Of a stretch of 44,862 nucleotides of DNA, positions 28,982 through 36,481 are shown in pieces. The stretch is from a virus, in the IMG/VR virus record IMGVR_UViG_3300043409_000654, positions 1 to 44,862 of that record; one strand, written 5' to 3'. How positions within the stretch are numbered: position 1 is the stretch's first letter; every line of letters begins with the position of its first letter. The notes beneath the pieces are model-generated. The model ran no database searches. It had not been told where the DNA came from and saw nothing but the letters and a program-made list of their open reading frames with translations. The translations under genes were made by a program, and so were the position numbers.

Positions 28982-29442
28982 TGGTTAAGAAGACGAAACG
29001 GTATGACGGTGGCGGCGAGATCGTTGTCGCGGGTAACCGACCCACAGGGCCTGCTAATCTAGGTAGCCTTGGCGGTTACAGCCTTAACCCCGCTGCGCAA
29101 GCCAGCCTACGAAGGGCGGGTCCCTCCTCTACATCTGGTAGCTCGCCAGTCAGAAGCGGAAGCGCTCTTGGACAGCGTTTGACACCCCTCATCCCACCCG
29201 GAGCGATGGCCGCTATTGGTGCCCGGTTTGCTCCTGCGGTTGTTACACAGCCACAGTCGGCTTTGGGTAGTCTCGTCGGTGCGCGTACCCCAACTGGTTA
29301 TGGTGGTTCGTTCTCTACGCCTTTCAAGGAAGGCGGCAAGGTCAAGGCCAAGAAGATGGCTAAGGGCGGCTCAGTCTCCTCTGCCTCCAAGCGCGCTGAT
29401 GGCTGCGCTACCAAGGGTAAGACCAAGGGGAAGTTCGTCTGA
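28981..29442 (+). CDS. Basic protein with RADGC/GKTKGK C-terminal tag
   Basis: A 153-residue protein with a Gly/Ser/Pro-rich, low-complexity body and a lysine-rich end. The last part reads FKEGGKVKAKKMAKGG and SKRADGCATKGKTKGKFV. The RADGC and GKTKGK segments recur in neighbouring genes. ATG 28981 overlaps the glycosyltransferase stop (TAATG). Possibly a virion-internal DNA-binding or targeting protein; inference only. Confidence 0.65.
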   Translation: MVKKTKRYDGGGEIVVAGNRPTGPANLGSLGGYSLNPAAQASLRRAGPSSTSGSSPVRSGSALGQRLTPLIPPGAMAAIGARFAPAVVTQPQSALGSLVGARTPTGYGGSFSTPFKEGGKVKAKKMAKGGSVSSASKRADGCATKGKTKGKFV

Positions 29443-29696
29443 TGGCTAAGACCCCGGCTTGGACACGTAAGGAAGGCAAGAACCCCAAGGGCGGTTTGAA
29501 CGCCAAGGGGCGTGCTTCTTATAACAAGGCCAATCCGGGCAAGCCGGGGCTGAAAGCTCCGCAGCCGGAAGGCGGTTCTCGCAAGAAGTCATTCTGTGCC
29601 AGAATGTCGGGTGTGAAGAAGAAACTCACTAGCGCGAAGACGGCCAAGGACCCGAACTCGCGTATCAACAAATCATTGCGCGCGTGGGACTGCTGA
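29442..29696 (+). CDS. DUF6321 small basic protein
   Basis: An 84-residue protein strongly matching the DUF6321 pattern: TPAWTRKEGKNPKGGLNAKG, then ASYNKANPGKPGLKAP, FCARMSGVKKKLTS and NSRINKSLRAWDC. The family is frequent in environmental phages and of unknown function; it is highly basic with two conserved-looking cysteines. ATG 29442 overlaps the upstream stop (TGATG). Confidence 0.85.
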   Translation: MAKTPAWTRKEGKNPKGGLNAKGRASYNKANPGKPGLKAPQPEGGSRKKSFCARMSGVKKKLTSAKTAKDPNSRINKSLRAWDC

Positions 29697-29697
29697 C

Positions 29698-29943
29698 ATG
29701 GAAATGATGGTTTGGAACATTGTTCTCACGTCACTCGTAGCGCTGCTGGGTTTCATGATGAAGGGCAAGATGGATTCTCTTGATCGTTTGAGCGAGCTAC
29801 TTAACCGCACACGGGAAGAGATTGCGCGAGAGCATGTTACCCGCATCGAGATGACCGGTATCGTCGATAAGCTGGGCGAGCGGTTCGATAAGTCATTCGA
29901 GCGATTGGAAACCAAGCTCGACGAGATGTACAGGAAGGTTTGA
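29698..29943 (+). CDS. Membrane-anchored coiled-coil protein
   Basis: An 81-residue protein with an N-terminal hydrophobic segment at about residues 5-20 (VWNIVLTSLVALLGFMM) and a long charged helix afterwards with heptad spacing (LDRLSELLNRTREEIA and KSFERLETKLDEM). It is probably a single-pass membrane protein. ATG 29698 follows the upstream stop by one base. Function unknown. Confidence 0.65.
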   Translation: MEMMVWNIVLTSLVALLGFMMKGKMDSLDRLSELLNRTREEIAREHVTRIEMTGIVDKLGERFDKSFERLETKLDEMYRKV

Positions 29944-29945
29944 TT

Positions 29946-30119
29946 ATGCATAAGGAAGACCTCAAGCAGGACAAAGCCATGATCTCGGCGGCTGTCCACA
30001 AGCATGAAGCCAATATGCACAAGGGTAAGCCGATGACTAAGCTCAAGTCTGGCGGCTCTGTTTCTGCTCGTGCTGATGGGTGCTGCGAGCGTGGTAAGAC
30101 TAAAGGAAAGATGGTATAA
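29946..30119 (+). CDS. Very small basic protein with RADGC/GKTKGK tag
   Basis: A 57-residue protein: MHKEDLKQDKAMISAAVHKH, then a basic HKGKPMTKLKSGG and the ending SARADGCCERGKTKGKMV, nearly the same as the end of the 28981-29442 product. ATG 29946 lies three bases after the upstream stop, and the stop overlaps the next ATG (TAATG). Function unknown. Confidence 0.65.
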   Translation: MHKEDLKQDKAMISAAVHKHEANMHKGKPMTKLKSGGSVSARADGCCERGKTKGKMV

Positions 30120-30745
30120 TGCCCTCAACTAGCGCCAAGCAGTCCAAGTTCATGCGGGCAATTGCCAACAACCCCGCTTTTGCCAAGAAAGTTGGCGTTA
30201 AGCGGTCAGTAGGTAAGGATTTCGAGATGGCTGATAAGAAGGCAAAGAAGTTTGGTAGCGGCGGTACTACCGCCCCTAAGCCCAAGCCCAAGCCGCCTGA
30301 GGACGGCACGAACGGCCTGAAAATCCCTCCGGGTGGCTACAATGACCCGTACGAAAAGATGCCCCCCAAGCTGAAGCCAGAGCCGCGTAAGCCGCTTGGC
30401 CCTATGGGTAAGAAGGGATACGCTTCTGGCGGCGTTGCTAAGGTTATGCCGACGTCCGAGGAAATGGGCAGTTTGGGCCTGAAAAAGGGAGGCAAAGTTA
30501 TGAAGAAGGCAGATAAGGCGGGCCGCGCGCTCGTGAAGAAGTCGGCTGATACGATGGGCCGGGCGATGAAGTTCGCTAAGGGCGGCGGCATCGAAACCAA
30601 GGGTAAGACCAAGGGTAAGATGCTCGCAGTTGGGGGTGTGGCTGGTAAGCCGGAACAGACGGGCCTCGCTCGTGCTGCCGCTATGTCGGGTCGTACGATG
30701 CCAACGACGGGTCGTCCGGGCATGAAGCGCGGGGGTAAGTGCTAA
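30119..30745 (+). CDS. Basic low-complexity protein with internal GKTKGK tag
   Basis: A 208-residue protein. The start (TSAKQSKFMRAIANNPAFAK and KVGVKRSVGKDFEMADK) is a block often found in phage proteins. The rest is Lys/Pro/Gly-rich with KGGG, ETKGKTKGKML and a final MKRGGKC. This suggests nucleic-acid binding or a packed virion component. ATG 30119 overlaps the previous stop. Confidence 0.65.
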   Translation: MPSTSAKQSKFMRAIANNPAFAKKVGVKRSVGKDFEMADKKAKKFGSGGTTAPKPKPKPPEDGTNGLKIPPGGYNDPYEKMPPKLKPEPRKPLGPMGKKGYASGGVAKVMPTSEEMGSLGLKKGGKVMKKADKAGRALVKKSADTMGRAMKFAKGGGIETKGKTKGKMLAVGGVAGKPEQTGLARAAAMSGRTMPTTGRPGMKRGGKC

Positions 30746-30894
30746 TGCGCCCCTCGCGTGGCATGGGTGACATGAAGGCATCGAAGATGCCTAAGGGTAA
30801 GAGGGTTATCCGCACGGATAATCCCAACGATGTTACTATGTACGCTAAGGGTGGTAAGACTGGGGCCCACATGGGCAAGAAGAAGGGCAAGTAA
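30745..30894 (+). CDS. Very small basic protein
   Basis: A 49-residue protein: MRPSRGMGDMKASKMPKGKR, then an acidic-polar middle and YAKGGKTGAHMGKKKGK at the end, related in style to the tagged proteins around it. ATG 30745 overlaps the upstream stop (TAATG). Function unknown. Confidence 0.6.
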   Translation: MRPSRGMGDMKASKMPKGKRVIRTDNPNDVTMYAKGGKTGAHMGKKKGK

Positions 30895-30895
30895 G

Positions 30896-31348
30896 ATGGG
30901 CGCAGGTACCTCACAGCCGATGGGGCAGCAGGGGCAGCAGTATACCCCCGGCACTTTTGGTCCTCAGAACCCGCAGGGGGTCATGGCGCTCCAGAATGCG
31001 TATCAGCAGTTCCAGAACGGTGCTCCTCCGCAGCCAAATCCGATGTTTGGTCAGCAGCCGATGGGTAACCTTCAGGGCGCTCCGCTGGGCGGAGGTATGC
31101 CCCCTCCGCCGACGCAGTCGGGTATGCAACAGCAGTTTCAGGATTTCGCGCGCCAGCAGCAAATGGGCGAAGGTATGCCCCCGCAAGGCCCTCCCGCAAG
31201 CGTTCTTCAGGGTCTGCCCCCACAGGCCCAAGCGGCTATAGCTAATAGGGGTATGCCTATGGCCCCCGCGACCCAGCAAACCCGCCCCGAAGACCCCCGT
31301 ATGGCGGCGATGCGCTATATGCAGCAGATGAAGCTCGGTGGAAGGTGA
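30896..31348 (+). CDS. Gln/Pro/Gly-rich low-complexity protein
   Basis: A 150-residue, largely disordered protein rich in Q, P, G and M (MGAGTSQPMGQQGQQYTPGT onward), ending RMAAMRYMQQMKLGGR. ATG 30896 is preceded by GGCAAGTAAG and follows the previous stop by one base. An earlier in-frame start at 30830 would overlap the 49-aa gene. It may be a flexible virion component; no family is recognised. Confidence 0.6.
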   Translation: MGAGTSQPMGQQGQQYTPGTFGPQNPQGVMALQNAYQQFQNGAPPQPNPMFGQQPMGNLQGAPLGGGMPPPPTQSGMQQQFQDFARQQQMGEGMPPQGPPASVLQGLPPQAQAAIANRGMPMAPATQQTRPEDPRMAAMRYMQQMKLGGR

Positions 31349-31744
31349 GTGGCTCGGTCGGACGAACCCAAGTGGAAGAGCATTGTCGCTAGTGTAAAAG
31401 CTGGTGGCAAAGGCGGTAATCCGGGTCAATGGTCCGCTCGTAAAGCTCAGCTTGCCACCCAGCGGTACAAGAAGTCTGGTGGCGGATACAGCGGACCGAA
31501 GACAGAAGCGCAGAAATCCTTATCTAAGTGGGGTAAAGAAGACTGGGGCACGAAGTCTGGCAAGCCCTCTACGCAGGGAGCGAAAGCCACTGGTGAGCGC
31601 TATTTGCCAAAGAAAGCGCGGCAGGCCCTGACATCTAGCGAGTATGCTGCTACTACTAAGGCTAAGCGGGAGGGGACGAAGCAGGGCAAGCAGTTCGTTA
31701 AGCAGCCCAAAACCGTCGCCACGAAGACAGCGAGATTCAGATGA
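31349..31744 (+). CDS. DUF5872 protein
   Basis: A 131-residue basic protein matching DUF5872: SDEPKWKSIVASVKAGGKGG, NPGQWSARKAQLA, KKSGGGYSGPKTEAQKSL, WGKEDWGTKSGK and ATGERYLPKKARQALTSSEY. The family is common in phages and some eukaryotic viruses and its role is unknown; basic charge suggests DNA contact. GTG 31349 follows the upstream stop directly, and its end overlaps the next gene by four bases. Confidence 0.85.
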   Translation: MARSDEPKWKSIVASVKAGGKGGNPGQWSARKAQLATQRYKKSGGGYSGPKTEAQKSLSKWGKEDWGTKSGKPSTQGAKATGERYLPKKARQALTSSEYAATTKAKREGTKQGKQFVKQPKTVATKTARFR

Positions 31745-32457
31745 CCACAAGCGGCACCACCTCGTTCAATCTCGATCTCAATAACCTTGTAGAAGAGGCA
31801 TTTGAGCGTTGCGGGGCTGAGCTTCGTACAGGCTATGATCTCAAGACTGCACGGCGTAGCCTCAACCTACTCACCATTGAGTGGGCTAACCGGGGTATCA
31901 ATCTCTGGACTATTGAGTCTGGCTCGATCCCTATGGTGCAGGGGCAGATCACCTACGACCTGCCTGTAGATACAATTGACCTGCTCGAACACGTTATCCG
32001 TACGAACGCTGGTACAACTTCGAACCAGCTGGACATCAACATCAACCGCATCAGCGCGGATACCTACATCACGATCCCGAACAAGAACGCTCAGGGTCGG
32101 CCTATTCAGGTGTGGATCAACCGCCAATCAGGTGCGACCTATCCGGTTACTGGCGCTGCGCCTCCGCAGATTAATGTGTGGCCCGCCCCGGAACAGAGCA
32201 ACTACTATACCTTCTTCTACTACCGGCTGCGCCGTATTCAGGACGCGGGTAACGGCGTCAATACGCAGGACATCCCGTTCCGTTTTCTACCGTGCATGGT
32301 TGCTGGGCTGGCGTACTACCTGTCGCTTAAGGTCCCCGGCGCGATGGAACGCACCTCGATGCTTAAGGCTATGTACGATGAGGCTTGGCAGCAGGCTGCC
32401 GACGAAGACCGCGAGAAGGCCCCGCTGCGGATCGCCCCGCGTCAGATGTTCATCTAA
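31741..32457 (+). CDS. Probable head-tail connector or tail adaptor protein
   Basis: A 238-residue protein with an N-terminal helical pair (LNNLVEEAFERCGAELRTGY and ARRSLNLLTIEWANRGINLW), a beta domain (QGQITYDLPVDTIDLLEHVI) and a C-terminal helix ending in a basic tail. The order resembles gp4/adaptor-type proteins that join the portal to the tail in short-tailed phages. ATG 31741 overlaps the DUF5872 stop. Assignment by architecture and place. Confidence 0.65.
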   Translation: MTTSGTTSFNLDLNNLVEEAFERCGAELRTGYDLKTARRSLNLLTIEWANRGINLWTIESGSIPMVQGQITYDLPVDTIDLLEHVIRTNAGTTSNQLDININRISADTYITIPNKNAQGRPIQVWINRQSGATYPVTGAAPPQINVWPAPEQSNYYTFFYYRLRRIQDAGNGVNTQDIPFRFLPCMVAGLAYYLSLKVPGAMERTSMLKAMYDEAWQQAADEDREKAPLRIAPRQMFI

Positions 32458-32891
32458 TGCCTAACCCCTTTGCCTCTGGTAAGAAGGCTATCGCTGAGTG
32501 CGATAGGTGCGGTTTTCGCTACAAGCTGAAACAGCTTAAACGGCTTACCATCAAGACCAAGCTCACGAACATCCTCGTATGCCCGTCATGCTGGGAGAAA
32601 GACCAACCACAGCTGCAGATCGGTATGTATCCGGTCGATGATCCTCAGGCACTGCGCAACCCACGTCCCGACGTCAGTTACTGGCAAGCGGGTATGACCG
32701 GGCTCAAGGTGAAAACCCACGGCGAAGTACCCTCTATCAACTCACTAGCTTTCGGTACCCCTTCTGACGGTAGCCGTATTATTCAGTGGGGCTGGGCACC
32801 GGTCGGCCTCAATAACGCTTTGGCTTTGCCTGACCTCCCAAATACGCTATTAGGTGAGGGACAGGTCGGTACGGTAACCGTGCAAACATAG
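32457..32891 (+). CDS. Zinc-finger-like small phage protein
   Basis: A 144-residue protein with CDRC (15-18) and CPSC, two CxxC pairs of a zinc ribbon, followed by PQLQIGMYPVDDPQALRNPR, a segment familiar from environmental phages. The C-terminal half is beta-rich. ATG 32457 overlaps the preceding stop (TAATG). Function unknown; perhaps a virion or assembly protein. Confidence 0.7.
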   Translation: MPNPFASGKKAIAECDRCGFRYKLKQLKRLTIKTKLTNILVCPSCWEKDQPQLQIGMYPVDDPQALRNPRPDVSYWQAGMTGLKVKTHGEVPSINSLAFGTPSDGSRIIQWGWAPVGLNNALALPDLPNTLLGEGQVGTVTVQT

Positions 32892-32900
32892 GAGTAAGTC

Positions 32901-33029
32901 ATGGCTAAAGGTGGTAAGACTAACGAGCAGATGAAGAAGCTGGGCCGCAACCTCGCTAAGATCGCCAACCAGAAGAGTTCGGTGCGTAAGGTACCCACGA
33001 ACGAAGTGAAGGTGGTGAAGAATGGCTAA
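32901..33029 (+). CDS. Very small basic protein
   Basis: A 42-residue protein starting MAKGGKTNEQMKKLGRNLAK and ending VKVVKNG. ATG 32901 is preceded by AGGAGTAAGTC, a strong ribosome site, and it overlaps the next gene by eight bases. It resembles the basic KGGKT-containing proteins at 28981-30894. Confidence 0.65.
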   Translation: MAKGGKTNEQMKKLGRNLAKIANQKSSVRKVPTNEVKVVKNG

Positions 33030-33225
33030 GTTCAGCAAGAAGGTAATGGGCAACGAAGTTGGCTCTGCCGAAGTCTACGCCAAGCCGCACACCATGAGTG
33101 GTGGTACGGACATTAACCTCGGCAACAACGGCTACCCTAACAAGATCGCCAACACTCAGACACTGCGTACGCGCGGGACCAAGAATACCACTCGCGGGAA
33201 CAGCAGCAGCACAAAGATGGGATGA
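33022..33225 (+). CDS. Hypothetical small polar protein
   Basis: A 67-residue Asn/Thr/Gly/Lys-rich protein (MAKFSKKVMGNEVGSAEVYA onward, ending GNSSSTKMG). ATG 33022 overlaps the preceding gene. Likely disordered; function unknown. Confidence 0.6.
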   Translation: MAKFSKKVMGNEVGSAEVYAKPHTMSGGTDINLGNNGYPNKIANTQTLRTRGTKNTTRGNSSSTKMG

Positions 33226-33228
33226 TAA

Positions 33229-33888
33229 GTGAACTACACTGATCTTGTCTCTGCCATTAAGGCTTATACCGAGAACGACTTCCCGAACACGGCGGGGTCT
33301 GGCGGGCTGACGTCTACCGAACAGATCGATGTCTTCATCCAAGAAGCTGAGCAGCGCGTCTTTAACTCTATCCAAATGCTGGACCTGCGTAAGAATGTGA
33401 CGGGCACCTGCACCAGTGGTAACAAGTATCTCTCGGTGCCTACTGACTGGCTGGCTAACTTTTCTTTGGCTGTCATAGATGGTACTGGGGCTTATACATA
33501 CCTCCTCAATAAGGACGTTAACTTTATTCGTGAGTCGTTCCCATCACCCACGGACACGGGGCTTCCGCAGTACTACTCGTTCTTTGACCAGAACTCCTAC
33601 ATTCTAGGCCCCACCCCCGACGCAACCTACACTATGGAACTGCATTATTTCTATTACCCTCAATCAATCGTTACTGCGAGCACTTCTTGGCTCGGTGATA
33701 ATTTCGACTCTGTCCTACTGTATGGTTCTCTGCTAGAAGCCTATACTTTCATGAAAGGTGAGCAGGACGTTATCGCCCAGTACCAGAAGCGTTATGATGA
33801 AGCGATGGCCATGCTCAAGCAGCTTGGTGAGGGCAAGAACCGGCAGGATATGTATCGTACCCCGCAAGTGCGCTACCCAGTAAGGTGA
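33229..33888 (+). CDS. Tail adaptor protein (SU10 adaptor-like)
   Basis: A 219-residue protein of the phage adaptor type that binds below the portal in short-tailed phages. It has an N-terminal helical bundle (IDVFIQEAEQRVFNSIQMLD), a beta domain with SVPTDWLANFSLAVI and YILGPTPDATYTMELHYFYY, and a C-terminal helix with YGSLLEAYTFMKGEQDVIAQ. The start is GTG 33229, three bases after the upstream stop. Good fit to the family by order and pattern. Confidence 0.75.
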   Translation: MNYTDLVSAIKAYTENDFPNTAGSGGLTSTEQIDVFIQEAEQRVFNSIQMLDLRKNVTGTCTSGNKYLSVPTDWLANFSLAVIDGTGAYTYLLNKDVNFIRESFPSPTDTGLPQYYSFFDQNSYILGPTPDATYTMELHYFYYPQSIVTASTSWLGDNFDSVLLYGSLLEAYTFMKGEQDVIAQYQKRYDEAMAMLKQLGEGKNRQDMYRTPQVRYPVR

Positions 33889-33889
33889 T

Positions 33890-34177
33890 ATGATGTTTGC
33901 TGAACTCGAAACCGCCCTCGGCACCGTGCAGGTTATGACCACTAGTGGTCGCGGCTTCTCTGCGGAAGAGCTTGCCGAACGCGCGCTCAACCAGATCATT
34001 AACGTGGGAGATAACGCACCTCCGGTAATCGCAGATCAAGCCCACGCATTCCGCGATAACCTACGCGAGGTACTTATCTATTTCATGCGCGAAGCCATGC
34101 GCTCACGTAATGTAACCCTAGCGAGTAAGTTTACTCAAGCGGGGTTTCCTGAGCTTGTGAAACTGATTGATTCCTAA
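33890..34177 (+). CDS. Hypothetical small protein
   Basis: A 95-residue, mainly helical protein (FSAEELAERALNQIINVGDN onward, with EVLIYFMREAMRSRN). Two adjacent ATG codons (33890, 33893) follow GTAAGGTGAT. Located between adaptor and tail genes; possibly a head-completion or chaperone protein, but unproven. Confidence 0.65.
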   Translation: MMFAELETALGTVQVMTTSGRGFSAEELAERALNQIINVGDNAPPVIADQAHAFRDNLREVLIYFMREAMRSRNVTLASKFTQAGFPELVKLIDS

Positions 34178-34188
34178 GGAGAACTTTC

Positions 34189-34662
34189 GTGGCTATAACC
34201 CAAGCAATGTGCACTAGCTTCAAGGCGGAAATCCTCCTTGCTGTGCACGATTTCCGTAATACTGGTGGCGATACGTTCAAGCTGGCGATGTACACCTCGT
34301 CGGCTACTATTGACGCTAACACAACGGCGTATAGCGCTACCAACGAAGCTACCGGCACTAACTACACGGCTGGGGGCGCTGCGCTCACCAACGGCGGTGT
34401 GACGGCTACGAACACTTCGGCCTCGGCTGGTACGGGCTTTACGACCTTCAGCAACCTGACGTTTACCAACGCGACGGTAACTGCGCGCGGTGCGCTGATC
34501 TATAACACCACGCCTTCGGCTAACGGTACGGCCAATACTACGCTGACGAACGCTGCTGTGGCTGTGCTTGATTTCGGCTCGGACAAGACTTCGACGGCAG
34601 GTGACTTCACCATCATCTTCCCGACGAATAACAATACCTCGGCTATTATCAGGATTGCATAA
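34189..34662 (+). CDS. Small virion-type beta protein
   Basis: A 157-residue Thr/Ala/Asn-rich protein: FKAEILLAVHDFRNTGGDTF, KLAMYTSSATID, then repeated small strands and SDKTSTAGDFTIIFPTNNN. Proteins of this type are frequent beside tail fiber genes. GTG 34189 follows AAGGAGAACTTTC, a strong ribosome site. Probably a tail or fiber component. Confidence 0.7.
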   Translation: MAITQAMCTSFKAEILLAVHDFRNTGGDTFKLAMYTSSATIDANTTAYSATNEATGTNYTAGGAALTNGGVTATNTSASAGTGFTTFSNLTFTNATVTARGALIYNTTPSANGTANTTLTNAAVAVLDFGSDKTSTAGDFTIIFPTNNNTSAIIRIA

Positions 34663-36212
34663 TGGCGCTAGCCCTCGCTGACCGCGTACAGGAAACGACC
34701 ACCACCACTGGCACCGGCACGGTAACGCTTGCTGGGGCTGTGAGTGGCTATCAGTCGTTTGCGGTGATTGGCGACGGAAACACGACCTATTACGCGATTA
34801 CCAGCGGCACGGCGTGGGAAGTCGGGATCGGCACCTACACGGCTTCGGGCACAACGCTCTCGCGGGATACGATCCTATCGTCAAGCAACGCCAATGCGGC
34901 GATCACGCTGGCGGGCACTTCGAATGTGTTTGTCACGTTTCCCGCGTATGCGGGCGAGAAAGTGCTTTATAATTGGGTTGAAGGTGTAAACACCGCCGCA
35001 CCTAACGCGACGGTCCCGGTTACATATTTTACGCCTAGCAATGCCGCTACAAATGTTGATGCGGCGCTCACGCCCAAGGGAACGGGCGCACTGGCGGCGC
35101 AAGTCGCCGATAACACCACTACAGGCGGCGACAAGCGCGGCATATACGCGGTGGACTGGCAGCGTCAGCGTGGTTTGGCGACAGAGGTGGCAAGCGGGAT
35201 CGCATCGGTTGTCGGCGGCGGCATGGCTAACACTGCATCCGGTAATTACAGTGTCGTGGCTGGCGGCGGCGGGGATGACGGAAATCTAGTCTACGGCAAC
35301 GTAGCGTCGGGCGACTATTCATTTGTGGGCGGCGGGTATGACAACACGGCATCTAACGGTGGGGATGTTGTGTGTGGTGGGACCAACAACACCGCGTCGG
35401 GGGGCGGAAATGTTGTGTGTGGCGGGGAGAGCAACACCGCGTCAGGGGTTAATGCGTTTGTTGGCGCGGGCGCAGGCAACGCGGCCGCTGGATACCACTC
35501 TTTTATTGGTGCCGCGTTATATGGAACCGCGTCAGCAGACGGTGCGTTTGTTGGGGGCGGTTACGAAAATACTGCTTCTGGCGTCTACTCGTTTGTAGGT
35601 GGCGGTATCAACAATGCCGCGTCTGGGGAAGCTGCGGCTGTTTGCGGAGGGGACAACAACACTGCGTCGGGGGATGGGTCGTTTATTGGCGGCGGGTATA
35701 ATAATGTTGCAAGTGGGCAGGCTGCTACCATTGCCGGGGGTAACGGGGCCACAACGCGGGGACTTAGCGGGGCAGAGGCATTTGCGGCAGGTTACTTTTC
35801 TGCGGTTGGTGACGCGCAGCGGGCTTTGTATGTAGCTATTGGCGCGACCACGGACGCAACCCCGCTTATCTTGACTTTCGGCCAAGGCGCAGCAAGCACC
35901 ACGAACCAAGTCGTTCTGCCCAACGATGCCACCTACTTCTTCAAGGTTAGTGTGATTGCTCGCCGCACCGACGCGGACAACGAGAGCGCAGCCTACACAT
36001 TTGAGGGCTGCATTGACCGCAACGCTAACGCCGCCTCGACCGCACTCGTGGGAACCCCGGTTAAGACGATCCTCGCGGAAGACACCTCGGCGTGGGACGT
36101 TGCCGTCTCCGCTGACACCACTAACGGCGCACTGGCTATCACCGTCACCGGTCAGGCTGCCAAGACGATCCGCTGGGTGGCTAAAATCGAAACAGTAGAG
36201 GTTGTAGGCTAA
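34662..36212 (+). CDS. Tail fiber with YadA-head-like repeats
   Basis: A 516-residue fiber in three parts. Residues 1-105 form a module shared by many environmental phages (RVQETTTTTGTGTVTL). Residues about 180-370 contain at least ten repeats of the type GGGYDNTASG-YSFV, the signature of YadA/Hep_Hag trimeric adhesin heads, which fold as left-handed beta-rolls in trimers. Residues about 375-516 form a beta-rich C-terminal domain (LPNDATYFFKVSVIARRTDA) that may bind receptors. ATG 34662 overlaps the upstream stop (TAATG). Confidence 0.85.
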   Translation: MALALADRVQETTTTTGTGTVTLAGAVSGYQSFAVIGDGNTTYYAITSGTAWEVGIGTYTASGTTLSRDTILSSSNANAAITLAGTSNVFVTFPAYAGEKVLYNWVEGVNTAAPNATVPVTYFTPSNAATNVDAALTPKGTGALAAQVADNTTTGGDKRGIYAVDWQRQRGLATEVASGIASVVGGGMANTASGNYSVVAGGGGDDGNLVYGNVASGDYSFVGGGYDNTASNGGDVVCGGTNNTASGGGNVVCGGESNTASGVNAFVGAGAGNAAAGYHSFIGAALYGTASADGAFVGGGYENTASGVYSFVGGGINNAASGEAAAVCGGDNNTASGDGSFIGGGYNNVASGQAATIAGGNGATTRGLSGAEAFAAGYFSAVGDAQRALYVAIGATTDATPLILTFGQGAASTTNQVVLPNDATYFFKVSVIARRTDADNESAAYTFEGCIDRNANAASTALVGTPVKTILAEDTSAWDVAVSADTTNGALAITVTGQAAKTIRWVAKIETVEVVG

Positions 36213-36481
36213 TGGCTATTCAAATTGCACTGCAGAACAGCAGCATCGGCGTCCCGTTTCCGGCCGCATATGTCCGCGTTGCCCGGTTCTCTGGCGACAA
36301 GGAGCGGATGACTTACAGCGTTGACATTTACGCCTCTGCCCAAGCGCGAGCGGACAACGCGCGGCCTGTCGGGTCGGATCAGTTCCGCGCGGCGACAACG
36401 GATATTTCGGGTGACGTTCTCCCGGCGCTGTATGCCGATCTCAAGGCCCGCGCCGGATACGAAAATGCAGAGGACTGCTAA
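36212..36481 (+). CDS. Small fiber-associated protein
   Basis: An 89-residue protein (MAIQIALQNSSIGVPFPAAY onward, with VRVARFSGDKERMTYSVDIY) of strand-rich composition. ATG 36212 overlaps the fiber stop by one base, and GTG of the next fiber follows immediately. It may be a linker or chaperone of the fibers; no family is known to me. Confidence 0.65.
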   Translation: MAIQIALQNSSIGVPFPAAYVRVARFSGDKERMTYSVDIYASAQARADNARPVGSDQFRAATTDISGDVLPALYADLKARAGYENAEDC

